DNA of 64,000 bases from Roseivirga sp. (GCA_021404565.1 JAAWWF010000006.1:293642-357641); one strand, 5' to 3'; shown: positions 36,176 to 44,925, numbered from the stretch's first letter. Translations and numbers: made by a program. The notes: generated by a model from the sequence alone, not told the origin.

Positions 36176-37153
36176 TCAGAATAAGAAAGGCATGATCTCC
36201 TGCTTAATTTTTTCACTCTCACAAAAGGGAGCCATATGTCCGCAGTTGGTTGATAAGACAACTAATTTGGCCTTGATATCTTTGGCCAGTTTGATAGAAG
36301 AAATTGGATTTACCAAGTGATCTTCTTTCGCAACTATTATGAGCAAGTCGGGTTTTATAGTTGCATTAATTTCACTCAAGTTCTTAGAGGAACCATAGAT
36401 GTCATGCGATTGCATGGCAGTAATTCCACCTAAATAATCCTCCGGAGCCAGTGATGTTGGAAACTGGTTCAGGTAGTCATTCAGACCCTCTGCTCCATAG
36501 CTTTCAGCGATGAATTCGGGCGTATACATATTCAGGAGTTGTATTTTGTAAGCGTTTTGATATGCCTCATTCAATTCTTCTTTGCTATCTGCAGAGTTCA
36601 TAATACCGGCCATGCTTCCCCATACTAACTTATCATAAGCCGACTGTCTGGGGGTTCCAACAATGGAGATCATCTTATCCATGAATTCCGGATAGGCAAT
36701 AATCCATTCGAAAGCCTGCATACCACCCATCGAAATACCCATAACCGCTTTTAGGTGATCAATCTCTAAATGTTCTGACAGAAGTTTGTATTGAGAATTG
36801 ACCATATCCCGGATAGATATTTTTGGGAATTCAGATGTGTTAGAGGGAGAGGAGGATACCCCATTGGTAAGGGCGTCAATAATTACGACATATAACCCGG
36901 TTGTATCCATGGTGTTATTAAGCATTCCAAAATCAGTTACCTGGCCACTGGTTCCGGTAAACCATGTGGTCCACAACACTACATTCGTCTTTTCTGCATT
37001 CAGCTTTCCAACAGTTCGGTAGCCCACTTTGCAATCATTGATAACCTCTCCACTCGTAGTTGTCAGGCTACCAATATTTGCGAATTGCTGATTGGTCTGA
37101 GCCATAAGGCCCCCTGTAACAAATAAGCAAAGGGTTAGAATGTAGTTTTTCAT
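36176..37153 (-). CDS. Alpha/beta hydrolase related to homoserine acetyltransferase (MetX-like)
   Basis: A 325-residue protein with a signal peptide (1-19, LMAQ). GYRTVGKLN at ~44 is typical of the MetX lineage. The nucleophile elbow is GISMGGMQAFEW (Ser141), the acid is Asp in VAKEDHLVNP (~279) and the histidine is in CGHMAPF (~308). True MetX enzymes are cytoplasmic, so the secretion signal and diverged sequence argue for a hydrolase of unknown substrate instead. Preceded by the shared 31-bp motif. Confidence 0.85.
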   Translation of the reverse strand: MKNYILTLCLFVTGGLMAQTNQQFANIGSLTTTSGEVINDCKVGYRTVGKLNAEKTNVVLWTTWFTGTSGQVTDFGMLNNTMDTTGLYVVIIDALTNGVSSSPSNTSEFPKISIRDMVNSQYKLLSEHLEIDHLKAVMGISMGGMQAFEWIIAYPEFMDKMISIVGTPRQSAYDKLVWGSMAGIMNSADSKEELNEAYQNAYKIQLLNMYTPEFIAESYGAEGLNDYLNQFPTSLAPEDYLGGITAMQSHDIYGSSKNLSEINATIKPDLLIIVAKEDHLVNPISSIKLAKDIKAKLVVLSTNCGHMAPFCESEKIKQEIMPFLF

Positions 37154-37174
37154 GAGTGGGGTTTAAGAGTATGG

Positions 37175-37205
37175 GAACTTAACTAAAACTTTGGAAATAA
37201 ACGAC
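37175..37205. promoter_or_regulatory. Shared 31-bp upstream motif, copy 2
   Basis: Matches 31347-31377 at 27 of 31 positions and lies 22 bp upstream of the MetX-like ATG, again on the same side and orientation relative to the gene. Confidence 0.5.
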
Positions 37206-37265
37206 TTGGGAGGAGATAAGAAGAGTCCGGGATCTGCTTATTGCAAATGAGCGGGAGGTGGGGTA

Positions 37266-37601
37266 CTAGAGTGGATTGAATTGTTTATGAAAACTCGAAC
37301 TTTGTTCTTTGAGAATAAAATCTAAATCTTTTGTTGATTCAAATTGGTCAATAGTTATATCGATTACATACCCTTTATAGACAAGCCAACTGTGTGATTG
37401 ATTATCAAGCCACAGGTTAGATTTTAATTCAATTTGGTCGAACCCACTTATTTCTAGTCTTTTTTGTAAAATCTCAGAAGCATTACCGCAACAACCTAGT
37501 GGGAAACAATCGCTTCCATGGAATATCACTTCACCGTTCTTAATCTGTTCTCTGAGATTCAGAATAATTTCTTTAATTTTTGATTCTTCAATTTTATCCA
37601 T
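37266..37601 (-). CDS. Small Cys-His-Asp protein (transglutaminase/papain-like fold)
   Basis: A 111-residue cytoplasmic protein. A Cys nucleophile candidate lies at FPLGCCGNASEIL (Cys37/38, at the start of a helix), the His in NQSHSWLVYKG (His70) and the acid in YVIDITIDQF (Asp81 or Asp85). The order Cys-His-Asp and the HxWL..G..IDIT.DQF wording are those of transglutaminase-like peptidases. It begins 12 bp after the stop of the HEPN-like gene, so the two form one transcript. It could be a protease effector or regulator of that partner. Confidence 0.7.
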   Translation of the reverse strand: MDKIEESKIKEIILNLREQIKNGEVIFHGSDCFPLGCCGNASEILQKRLEISGFDQIELKSNLWLDNQSHSWLVYKGYVIDITIDQFESTKDLDFILKEQSSSFHKQFNPL

Positions 37602-37613
37602 GCATAAATTATG

Positions 37614-38885
37614 CTAAGTAGGTGTTAGGGTTATGTCCTTATTTACGAATTTTTCAATAAGTTCTCTAGTTTGAAAACCGTCCTTCGAAGACTTGATATT
37701 TCCAGTATAGGTGAGTTTCAGGAGTATTATTAATCTTAAGCCCATTACAGCTTTTTTAAGGGTTGGGTAAAACTCTTTTTTTTCGGAATAATTGTTGAAA
37801 ATGCCAGTATGAGCAACTTGATCTCTCATCTTTTTCAATTCAAAAAGGTCCAGATCCAATTTCTGAAGGTCTAAGTGTTCAGATGCGGCTAACTCCTTCA
37901 TTTGAAGTATTAATCTGTTCCAGCTTAAAGACCCAAGAACTCGGTCACTAACTTCTGACTTGTCTTTATCTGGATATTTTTGTGACCAGGTTTTGATACT
38001 TGCTTTGAGCAATGTTTTGAGCCGTTTGATTTCTTCAGACTCAGGTGGCTTTTCGCAGAATTCGTCAGCAAGTAATTCCCAAGCCTGACAGGCTCTGAGT
38101 ATTTTATCTTCCATAAACCCATGACTTGTACTATTGAGGTAATCTATGGCCTTTCTAATGGAATTTCTGGCTGAACCTTCAATCGTAGCATAAGATGCTA
38201 AAGAACATTTAATAAGCTCAGGGTAATCAACGGAATGAATTATTGAACCTGAACCACTATGAAATTGAACTCTTCTTCTCCATGTTTCAAAACTTCTTCC
38301 ATTGTTCGTTTCGAATTTTTGTCTGTTAAACGTTACCGTATTGCCAGTTGCGAGTGAAAGAATCTCACAAAGTGTGATTGCTAATTTTATGAAATCGTCT
38401 CGTTTAATTGAGGACTTTGAAGTCAACGATAGCCAAGAAGTTTCTTGCTGAATATCCCAAAAATACTCAATCTGCCTGCTTTTCTCAGAAGTATCGTTTT
38501 CATGGAGTTCAATGTGCTTATTATCAAAACCAAGCGAAAAATTGCCAGAGATACCAAACAACGGGAACTCGGCTTTGGTGATTTTATCACTGATATTTCC
38601 AAAATGAATTTCTCGAGAGGCAAAGAAGCGACACTTGTCATCGAGCTTCGTTAAGTATAAATGTTCAGCACTTACCTTAACCCCATTTATGAGTTGACCT
38701 TTGAGTTTCCAAGTTTCAATGTCTCCGGCTAAAACAGCTGAAAGAGCAATGTTGTGAGTGTCAGTAAATATAATGTTTCCATGCGGATAACTCTGGATTA
38801 AGAAACTGGCTTGAAAAGAATGTGTTTGTGTTTGGAAGATTCCACTTCCTCTTTTTTCGGATACTATTGGATATTCTATAGTCAT
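37614..38885 (-). CDS. HEPN-like protein with ApeA-type layout (candidate antiphage RNase)
   Basis: A 423-residue protein. Residues ~1-200 are a beta-rich N-terminal domain. Residues ~238-395 are helical, with RKAIDYLNSTSHGFMEDKIL, a long central helix pair and the motif KKMRDQVAHTG, in which Arg354 and His359 give the R-x4-H catalytic pair of HEPN RNases. This two-part layout resembles ApeA-type antiphage proteins, but I cannot confirm the N-terminal domain. The gene is visibly AT-richer than neighbours and is co-directional with the Cys-His-Asp protein. It most likely acts as an abortive-infection nuclease; alternative is a non-catalytic HEPN structural protein. Confidence 0.6.
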   Translation of the reverse strand: MTIEYPIVSEKRGSGIFQTQTHSFQASFLIQSYPHGNIIFTDTHNIALSAVLAGDIETWKLKGQLINGVKVSAEHLYLTKLDDKCRFFASREIHFGNISDKITKAEFPLFGISGNFSLGFDNKHIELHENDTSEKSRQIEYFWDIQQETSWLSLTSKSSIKRDDFIKLAITLCEILSLATGNTVTFNRQKFETNNGRSFETWRRRVQFHSGSGSIIHSVDYPELIKCSLASYATIEGSARNSIRKAIDYLNSTSHGFMEDKILRACQAWELLADEFCEKPPESEEIKRLKTLLKASIKTWSQKYPDKDKSEVSDRVLGSLSWNRLILQMKELAASEHLDLQKLDLDLFELKKMRDQVAHTGIFNNYSEKKEFYPTLKKAVMGLRLIILLKLTYTGNIKSSKDGFQTRELIEKFVNKDITLTPT

Positions 38886-38998
38886 TTTTGGTTATTATGG
38901 ATTTAATAATATAGGTTTTTCTTTTCGGGTATCTTGTGCGATAAAGCCGATCTCAATAAAAATTACCACAGGTAAATTAACTATCCCTAACTTCCGGC

Positions 38999-39931
38999 AT
39001 GGCAAAATTTACTGCAGCCGTAGTACAGGCGGCCCCCGTTTTATTTGATCTGGAAAAGACCTTAGAGAAAACTGCTAAGCTGGTAGATCAAGCTGCTGAA
39101 AAGGGTGCAAGGCTGATTCTCTTTCCGGAAGCCTATATATCTGCTTACCCAAGGGGCTTAAGCTTTGGTACGGTGGTCGGTTCTCGCTCGGAGGAGGGGA
39201 GAGATACCTGGTTGCGCTACTGGCAAAGCAGTGTAGAGGTGCCTGGTCCGGCAGTGGACAGACTCGGAGCTATGGCGAAAAAAGCAAAAGCTTTTCTGGT
39301 GGTGGGAGTGAACGAGAAAGATACCGTTTCCGGTTCTATGTACTGCAGTATGCTCTACTTCGGTCCGGATGGGAAATACCTGGGCAAGCACCGCAAAATC
39401 AAGCCTACCGCGCAGGAGAGGGTGATTTGGGCTGAAGATGATGGAGGCGCACTGTCTTCTTTTGATACAGTCATCGGTAAACTCGGGGGGCTGATTTGCT
39501 GGGAGAATTATATGCCCGAGGCTCGTTTGGCCATGTATAAAAAGGGTGTGCAGGTGTACCTCGCACCCACAGCGGATAGCAGGGAGAACTGGCAGCATAC
39601 TATGAAGCATATCGCCTTGGAAGGCCGTTGCTATATGCTGGGCTGCAACCAGTATGTGACCAAGGATATGTATCCTAAAGACCTTCCGGGCATTGCCGAT
39701 CTCGAAAGTCAACCCGAGGTAATGTCACGCGGGGGCTCCGTGATTCTTTCGCCCTTAGGAGAGGTGCTGGCCGGTCCGCTTTGGGGAGAGGAAGGGATTC
39801 TCACCGCTGAGCTGGATCTGGATGTTGTAGCCAAAAGCAAACTTGATTTTGATGTGATAGGGCATTATTCGAGGGATGATATTTTTGAGTTTAAGGTGAA
39901 TAACCAACCTGAGACTATGAAGGTACGATAG
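38999..39931 (+). CDS. Nitrilase-family carbon-nitrogen hydrolase
   Basis: A 310-residue enzyme with the full Glu-Lys-Cys triad: Glu44 (LFPEAYIS), Lys133 (GKHRKIKPT) and Cys167 (GGLICWENYMPEAR). The CWENYMP wording is that of the true nitrilase branch (nitrile to acid), not of amidases. No signal peptide, so cytoplasmic. Faces away from the HEPN-like gene with 113 bp between the starts. It may convert a plant or microbial nitrile, but no pathway genes are adjacent. Confidence 0.93.
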   Translation: MAKFTAAVVQAAPVLFDLEKTLEKTAKLVDQAAEKGARLILFPEAYISAYPRGLSFGTVVGSRSEEGRDTWLRYWQSSVEVPGPAVDRLGAMAKKAKAFLVVGVNEKDTVSGSMYCSMLYFGPDGKYLGKHRKIKPTAQERVIWAEDDGGALSSFDTVIGKLGGLICWENYMPEARLAMYKKGVQVYLAPTADSRENWQHTMKHIALEGRCYMLGCNQYVTKDMYPKDLPGIADLESQPEVMSRGGSVILSPLGEVLAGPLWGEEGILTAELDLDVVAKSKLDFDVIGHYSRDDIFEFKVNNQPETMKVR

Positions 39932-39998
39932 CCTATTGCGTAGGCCGGTTATCAGTGTATCTGCGCTAAAGAGACTGTGTCGCAATTGATTTATAGTC

Positions 39999-40070
39999 AC
40001 CCTGAAATCTGTTCAGGGTCTATTCTGAGTCCTAAACCCTGATTAGATACTGAAATGAATTCAGTATGAC
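39999..40070. repeat. Two small palindromes (CCCTGAA/TTCAGGG and ATACTGAA/TTCAGTAT)
   Basis: CCCTGAA-atctg-TTCAGGG at 40000-40018 and ATACTGAA-atgaa-TTCAGTAT at 40047-40067. They sit between the nitrilase gene and the GIY-YIG repeat cluster. The second is a perfect 8-bp stem and may act as the nitrilase terminator, though no T-run follows. Confidence 0.55.
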
Positions 40071-40098
40071 AAATTTCTTGTATTATGACACAGGTTCT

Positions 40099-40125
40099 AA
40101 AGCTTCGATGCCTGAATTAGTTATT
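40099..40125. repeat. Dispersed GCTTCGATGTCTGA motif, copy at 40 kb
   Basis: Carries GCTTCGATGCCTGAATTAG followed by TTATT, which matches the motif at 44570-44593 and the repeats at 2580-2645. Confidence 0.6.
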
Positions 40126-40160
40126 GGTAAAGACGAGAGTGGGCGTACCTGACAGAGACT

Positions 40161-40395
40161 AAGAACCAAGAGATTGCCGCGGTCACAGCCAGACTATCGT
40201 CTGTCAGCTTCCTCGCAAAGACGTTATGATTCGTTATTATGAGCGCAGCGAAGCCTGCCTAAAGGAGGCAGACGGGCAATCTCCTGATAGAGTTCGTGTA
40301 CTCTGAGTACAAAGTTAAGGACGAAGAAGATTGCCACGGTTGCAGCCAGATTGTCGTCTGCTAGTTTCCTGGCAATGTCATTACCGTTACGCTTA
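40161..40395. repeat. Diverged copies of the 133-bp palindromic repeat, upstream of GIY-YIG gene
   Basis: Holds the right half of one unit (GAGATTGCCGCGGTCACAGC to CTTCCTCGCAAAGACG) and then one nearly complete diverged unit ending TTTCCTGGCAATGTCATTA. A nested insert GCCTGCCTAAAGGAGGCAG at ~40250-40275 splits AGCGAAG from CAATCTCC. The unit is related to the array at 40751-41141. Confidence 0.85.
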
Positions 40396-40426
40396 TTCTC
40401 ACGGAATTATCTCTATCTTAATTTCA

Positions 40427-40735
40427 ATGTCAGAAGGCGCCTGGATTTATATCACTACGAACAAGAGAGACGGTACACTCTACACGGGAGTGACATCAGA
40501 GCTTCCAAACAGAATTATTCAGCACAAGGATAAATTTTATCCAAATTCATTTTCTGCAAGATATAACTGTGATAAACTGGTTTACTACGAGTTCCATGAC
40601 TCCATTGAGGAGGCGATTGCCAGGGAAAAACAGATTAAGGCGGGTTCGCGTCAAAAGAAAATAGACCTTATCGAAAGCATCAATCAAGAATGGAATGATT
40701 TGTATGATGAAATAAAAGATTGGTCGGTTTCCTGA
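40427..40735 (+). CDS. GIY-YIG nuclease-family protein embedded in palindromic repeats
   Basis: A 102-residue protein, start set at 40427 (MSEGAWIYITTN) because upstream residues are repeat-encoded and unlike the family. WIYITTNKRDGTLYTGVTS gives the GIY-YIG-type active site, PNRIIQHKDKF carries the catalytic Arg (~29), and EAIAREKQIKAGSR holds the Glu. The length is normal for the stand-alone UvrC/URI-like branch (COG2827). On both sides lie copies of one palindromic repeat family, so the gene and repeats probably travel together as REP-type elements do with RAYT genes. A homing or recombination role is inferred only. Confidence 0.88.
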   Translation: MSEGAWIYITTNKRDGTLYTGVTSELPNRIIQHKDKFYPNSFSARYNCDKLVYYEFHDSIEEAIAREKQIKAGSRQKKIDLIESINQEWNDLYDEIKDWSVS

Positions 40736-40750
40736 ATGCCTCTTATTTAA

Positions 40751-41141
40751 AGTCATTGCGAGCACAGCGAAGCAATCTCCCTGTGGGGTTCGTGTATTCT
40801 TAGTACAATGTTAAGGACCAGGAGATTGCCGCGGTCACAGCCAGACTGTCGTCTGTCAACTTCCTCGCAAAGACGTTATTATTCGCCATTGCGCGCACAG
40901 CGAAGCAATCTCCCTGTGGGGTTCGTGTGTTCTTAGTACAATGTTAAGGACCAGGAGATTGCCGCGGTCACAGCCAGACTGTCGTCTGTCAGCTTCCTCG
41001 CAAAGACGTTATTATTCGCCATTGCGCGCACAGCGAAGCAATCTCCCTGTGGGATTCGTGTATTCTTAGTACAATGTTAAAGACTGAGAGATTGCCGCAG
41101 TCGCAGCCAGACTGTCGTCTGTCAGCTTCCTCGCAAAAACT
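40751..41141. repeat. Tandem array, three 133-bp palindromic units
   Basis: Three near-identical units with the marker AGCAATCTCC starting at 40771, 40904 and 41037, exactly 133 bp apart. Each has a left arm CATTGCG..GCGAAGCAATCTCC and a right arm GGAGATTGCCGCGGTC..CTTCCTCGCAA, which are inverted complements (GCAATCTCC/GGAGATTGC; TTGCGAG/CTCGCAA). Each can therefore fold as a long hairpin. Lies between the GIY-YIG gene and the M14 gene, filling that 527-bp gap. Confidence 0.95.
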
Positions 41142-41262
41142 ACCAGGCTCTTCCGTGCATCCTTGTTTAACACACTCCGGCATCGAACAGGTTGGTTTTA
41201 TCCTGTCAAACTAGTAACTAATAACCATTAACTTATTGACCGATAACTATTAACCTGTTTCT

Positions 41263-43824
41263 ATGAAACTCAAGAGTCTCCTCACCTTACTGACTTGCTT
41301 ACTCAGCCTTAGCCCACTCTACAGCCAAAACGATTACTTCTTCCCCGAAGGCACTCAATTCGACCCGAACATTCCTTCTCCGGAAAAGTACCTGGGCTAT
41401 CCCATTGGTACCTTGCACACCCGTCATGATGCCATTGTGGGCTATTTCAGAGAGCTGGCAAGACTCTCAGATCGGGCTAAGCTGGATACGATAGGAGAGA
41501 CTTATGAGCACAGACAGCTGGTAGTACTGACGGTAACTTCACGGGCTAATCATAACAACCTGGAGCAAATCCGACAGCAGCATTTGCAGCTGATAGACCC
41601 TGATCAAACCATTGAAAATTACAGTAACCACAAAGCCGTAGTGTTGCTGGGCTATAACGTACATGGCAATGAACCTTCCAGTTCAGAAGCCGCCATGCTC
41701 ACTGCCTATCACTATGTGGCCGGCCAGTCTGCCGAAGTAAGAGCCGCTCTGAATGATGCTGTGCTGCTCATTGATCCGGCCTTTAACCCCGATGGTCGTG
41801 ATCGACATAGCACCTGGGCCAATTCTTACAAGGGCGACCCGATGGTATCTGATCCGGTAGATGCAGAGCATAACGAGGCCTGGCCCCGTGGCCGTACCAA
41901 TCACTACTGGTATGACCTGAACAGAGACTGGTTACCGCTGGCACATGTAGAGAGCCAGGCACGCATTGACTTCTATCACCAGTGGTATCCCAACGTGGTC
42001 ACTGATTTTCATGAAATGGGAACCAACAGCACCTATTTCTTTGAGCCTACCAAGCCTTTTGGCTCTGAAAACCCTGTAGTGCCCCGTGATAACTACGATG
42101 GACTGAATAATCTCTTTGCAGGCTATTTTCATGAGGCACTGGACGAAATTGGTTCGCTCTACTTTACCAAAGAGCAATACGATAACAGCTACCCCGGCTA
42201 TGGTTCTACTTACCCGGATATTCATGGAGCACTGGGGCTGGTATTCGAGCAGGCCAGCTCTCGCGGGCACCTGCAGGATTCCCGCATGGGCAAAGTAGCT
42301 TTTGCCTTTACCATCAAAAATCACCTGACTTCAGGACTGGCCACTGTTCGTGGAGCGGTGGGAGAGAAAGCAACCCTCCTCAGGCATATGAAAGATTATT
42401 TTAGTGGAGCGAAAGAGGAAGGCAAGAAAGCTGAAGCCAGGGGCTGGGTTTTTGGCGACCAGGCCGATGACAGCCGAAACCAGGCTTTTGTAGACCTGCT
42501 ATTGCGACACAAAATCAAGACCTATGAACTTGATGATGATATTTCTCTGGATGGAAAAACCTATAAAGCTGGCAACGCTTTTTATGTGCCGAATGAGCAG
42601 GTACAGTATCGCATGGTGCGCACTATGTTTGAGAAGGTCACCACCTTTTACGACAGCATTTTTTATGATGCCTCTTCCTGGACCACGGCCCTTTCCTATA
42701 ATATGCCTCATAGTCAATGGACGGGCAGATTGGACCTGACCGGAAAACAACTGAGCAAGGACGATTTAGCTAGTAATTTCGAACCCGTTGCCAAATCTGA
42801 TTATGCTTACCTGATAGAGTGGGATGAGTATTATGCTCCCAAGGCACTGAACTATCTGTTGGAGAAGGGAATCTATGTGAATTCTGCCTTTAAAACCTTC
42901 TCTATAGAAACCAATGAAGGGGTAAAAGCCTATGGTTACGGCACGCTTATGATTCCTGTCGCGAGGCAGGAGGTGGGCGCAGAATTGGTACATGCTTTTG
43001 TAGAGGAGGCTACAGAAATAGCCGGACTTCGTGCCCAAAGTGTTACCTCAGGTTATAGCACCACTGGTATTGATTTGGGGAGTGGCAATTTCCGAACCAT
43101 CAGAAAGCCAAGAGCCATCATGTTGATTGGAGGGAACAGCAGTAGCTATGAGGCCGGAGAGGTCTGGCATCTGCTGGACAGCAAAGTAGGCATGCCCATT
43201 ACCAAGGTACATACCAACAATGTGGGCCGGGTATCCTGGGACAATTACAACACACTGGTACTGGTATCTGGCAACTACAGCAGCTTAGGTGAGAACACGA
43301 TCGATCGTATTAAACAATGGGTGCGTGAAGGTGGTACGGTAATCACCCTGAGAAGTGCTACCAGCTGGGCTATTCGGAGCAAGTTTGTGAATGAGAAATT
43401 TGCCGATCGTCCGGAAAGAGATACACCCGACCGCATGGACTATGTGACCTCCCGTGAGTTCAGGGGCTCTAATGCCATAGGCGGCTCTATGTATATGACC
43501 GATGTGGACATTACTCATCCTCTGGCTTTTGGCTATACAAGCAGAGAATTACCGGTTTATCGCAACCACAGCAATTATGTAGCACCAAGCAGCAATCCTT
43601 TCAGCACGGTAGTAAAGTATACAGAAAACCCACTATTGGGTGGTTATGTAAACAAGAGCAACCTTTCCGGCCTGGGTGGAACGGCTTCACTATTGGTCAG
43701 TGGGATTGGCCGCGGTAAGGTCATTATGTTTGTAGACAACCCAAACTTCCGCGGGATGTGGTATGGCACCAATAAGCTATTCTTCAATGCACTGTTTTTA
43801 GGTAATTTGGTAAGCAGGCCGTAA
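41263..43824 (+). CDS. Secreted M14 zinc carboxypeptidase family protein
   Basis: An 853-residue protein with a signal peptide (1-21, LYSQ). Zinc motif HxxE is His134-Gly-Asn-Glu137 (YNVHGNEPSSSEA). NPDGRDRH (~175-182) and YDLNRDW (~217-223) are standard M14 substrate-site wording, and His250 in VVTDFHEMG is the third ligand candidate. The C-terminal ~450 residues form a GATase-like domain of the kind found in Bacteroidota M14 proteins (IMLIGGNSSSYEAGEVWHLL). It should trim peptides from the C-terminus in the periplasm. A perfect 21-bp-stem terminator starts within the stop codon. Confidence 0.93.
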   Translation: MKLKSLLTLLTCLLSLSPLYSQNDYFFPEGTQFDPNIPSPEKYLGYPIGTLHTRHDAIVGYFRELARLSDRAKLDTIGETYEHRQLVVLTVTSRANHNNLEQIRQQHLQLIDPDQTIENYSNHKAVVLLGYNVHGNEPSSSEAAMLTAYHYVAGQSAEVRAALNDAVLLIDPAFNPDGRDRHSTWANSYKGDPMVSDPVDAEHNEAWPRGRTNHYWYDLNRDWLPLAHVESQARIDFYHQWYPNVVTDFHEMGTNSTYFFEPTKPFGSENPVVPRDNYDGLNNLFAGYFHEALDEIGSLYFTKEQYDNSYPGYGSTYPDIHGALGLVFEQASSRGHLQDSRMGKVAFAFTIKNHLTSGLATVRGAVGEKATLLRHMKDYFSGAKEEGKKAEARGWVFGDQADDSRNQAFVDLLLRHKIKTYELDDDISLDGKTYKAGNAFYVPNEQVQYRMVRTMFEKVTTFYDSIFYDASSWTTALSYNMPHSQWTGRLDLTGKQLSKDDLASNFEPVAKSDYAYLIEWDEYYAPKALNYLLEKGIYVNSAFKTFSIETNEGVKAYGYGTLMIPVARQEVGAELVHAFVEEATEIAGLRAQSVTSGYSTTGIDLGSGNFRTIRKPRAIMLIGGNSSSYEAGEVWHLLDSKVGMPITKVHTNNVGRVSWDNYNTLVLVSGNYSSLGENTIDRIKQWVREGGTVITLRSATSWAIRSKFVNEKFADRPERDTPDRMDYVTSREFRGSNAIGGSMYMTDVDITHPLAFGYTSRELPVYRNHSNYVAPSSNPFSTVVKYTENPLLGGYVNKSNLSGLGGTASLLVSGIGRGKVIMFVDNPNFRGMWYGTNKLFFNALFLGNLVSRP

Positions 43825-43875
43825 AAATCTCATAGGATGTCATCCCTCAAAGGAATGACATCCTATGAGATTTTT
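43823..43875 (+). terminator. Strong hairpin terminator, perfect 21-bp stem
   Basis: AAAAATCTCATAGGATGTCAT (43823-43843) pairs perfectly with its complement at 43855-43875 around an 11-nt loop, ending in TTTTT. It overlaps the M14 stop codon and works in both directions, so it also isolates the minus-strand gene ending at 43951. Its core GGATGTCAT/ATGACATCC recurs in the hairpin at 62218-62260. Confidence 0.9.
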
Positions 43876-43950
43876 AGAGTTATCGATAGAAAGGCTACCT
43901 CCCGAATGGTAACAGGCAATTCGGTGAGCAGGCCTAAGTATCATGGATTT

Positions 43951-44454
43951 TTAGGGGGCCTGCTTGACAGGTAGTTCTAATGCTTCGGAGATTAGTATGG
44001 CAGCTTGCTCAGCTTTAGGCGCTTTTTTAAACTGTAGCGAAAGCACCGCTTGTGCTGCCCCGGTCATCAGTAGTAAAAAATGTGCTGTTGTATTTCCGGA
44101 AAACGTAGGACTGATCCCATTTGGGAGGTTGGTGCTTTTTTCTGTTATACTTCCGATATGCACTTCCTTCAATTCAGGCAAGTCTTGCCAGGTTCCACGC
44201 TTAAGTCCGGCTAAAGCACTATAGACTTTAAACTTCTTGTTTTTAAGGTCGATCAAGGTGCCCTTATAAGTGTTCATGACGATCAGTCCGAAGCTGATAA
44301 AAGCAGGACCGACCCATGAGGAGCGACTACTCTCTTCCAGACCATCAATTAAGTCAGGCCCCAGAATAGAGAATACTCCAGTCAGTAAGAAAATCAGACC
44401 TATGAATCTTGTGCCTGATAACCAATGAGTAAGTGTGTGGTTATAAATCGTCAT
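43951..44454 (-). CDS. Small membrane protein of unknown function
   Basis: Start set at the ATG at 44454 (MTIYNHTLTHWLSGTRFIG). 167 residues, two TMs (~18-37 and ~50-65), then a soluble C-terminal part with VYSALAGLKRGTWQDLPELKEV (PH-domain-like, bPH-type wording) and a helical tail. Sits just after the truncated copy of the 47616-48143 gene. No family assigned. Confidence 0.6.
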   Translation of the reverse strand: MTIYNHTLTHWLSGTRFIGLIFLLTGVFSILGPDLIDGLEESSRSSWVGPAFISFGLIVMNTYKGTLIDLKNKKFKVYSALAGLKRGTWQDLPELKEVHIGSITEKSTNLPNGISPTFSGNTTAHFLLLMTGAAQAVLSLQFKKAPKAEQAAILISEALELPVKQAP

Positions 44455-44569
44455 CAAACGAATGTATTTAGATAGCCCCAATTTAGATATTTATAGACTG
44501 TGGTCTTCGCTATATCTTTTGGAAGAACAACATCTGGATTTTGGAGTTGTCCGCAACAGCTGCGCTTAT

Positions 44570-44593
44570 GCTTCGACATCTGAATTGGTAATT
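44570..44593. repeat. Dispersed GCTTCGATGTCTGA motif, copy at 44.6 kb
   Basis: GCTTCGACATCTGAATTGG followed by TAATT matches the copies at 2580-2645 and 40099-40125. It immediately flanks the outer end of the 180-bp duplication. Confidence 0.6.
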
Positions 44594-44598
44594 TGCAT

Positions 44599-44817
44599 TC
44601 AGGAGCTGCCCAAAGCTTTCTTTATCTTTCTGAAAGCCCTTTTCTCTCCAAAATAGCCCTGCAAACTTTGACTTCTTGCCGCTGCATAAATAGTGAAATT
44701 AACGAGCAGGTCATTCCCATCATAGATAATCAGCAGTTCACGTTCCCAGGACGTCATAGTTCTGGCAATGTATAGAATGGAATGGTCGTCCTGATTCCGT
44801 ATAATGGGCTTACCCAA
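44599..44817 (-). pseudogene. 5'-truncated copy of the 175-residue membrane protein gene
   Basis: Encodes only the C-terminal ~70 residues of the protein at 47616-48143: DDHSILYIARTMTSWERELL and YAAARSQSLQGYFGEKRAF are shared. The DNA at 44630-44809 matches 47644-47823 at 174 of 180 positions. The membrane-spanning N-terminal half is absent, so it is a remnant left by duplication or by insertion of the segment between the copies. Confidence 0.85.
44630..44809. repeat. 180-bp direct repeat, outer copy
   Basis: Matches 47644-47823 in the same orientation with six mismatches and no gaps. The two copies bracket the metalloprotease and its partner gene (about 2.8 kb). Confidence 0.95.
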
Positions 44818-44925
44818 TAAAAACTAATACAACGCAAACATAAAAACCCAAATACAAAAAGACCGACTCAGATACTTCTGAGACGGCCTCTTTATTCTTT
44901 TAATTGGCGGCTGGTAACTTCTGGA

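Noticed and set aside
36176..37153. Homoserine O-acetyltransferase (MetX)
   Set aside because: It has a signal peptide and diverged motifs and no methionine genes nearby, so only a MetX-like hydrolase can be claimed.
40331..40426. Longer start of the GIY-YIG protein
   Set aside because: The extra 32 residues are encoded by the palindromic repeat and are unlike the family; the ATG at 40427 fits the domain start.
40751..41141. CRISPR array
   Set aside because: The repeat unit is 133 bp with inverted arms and essentially identical copies; there are no short repeats separated by unique spacers and no cas gene.
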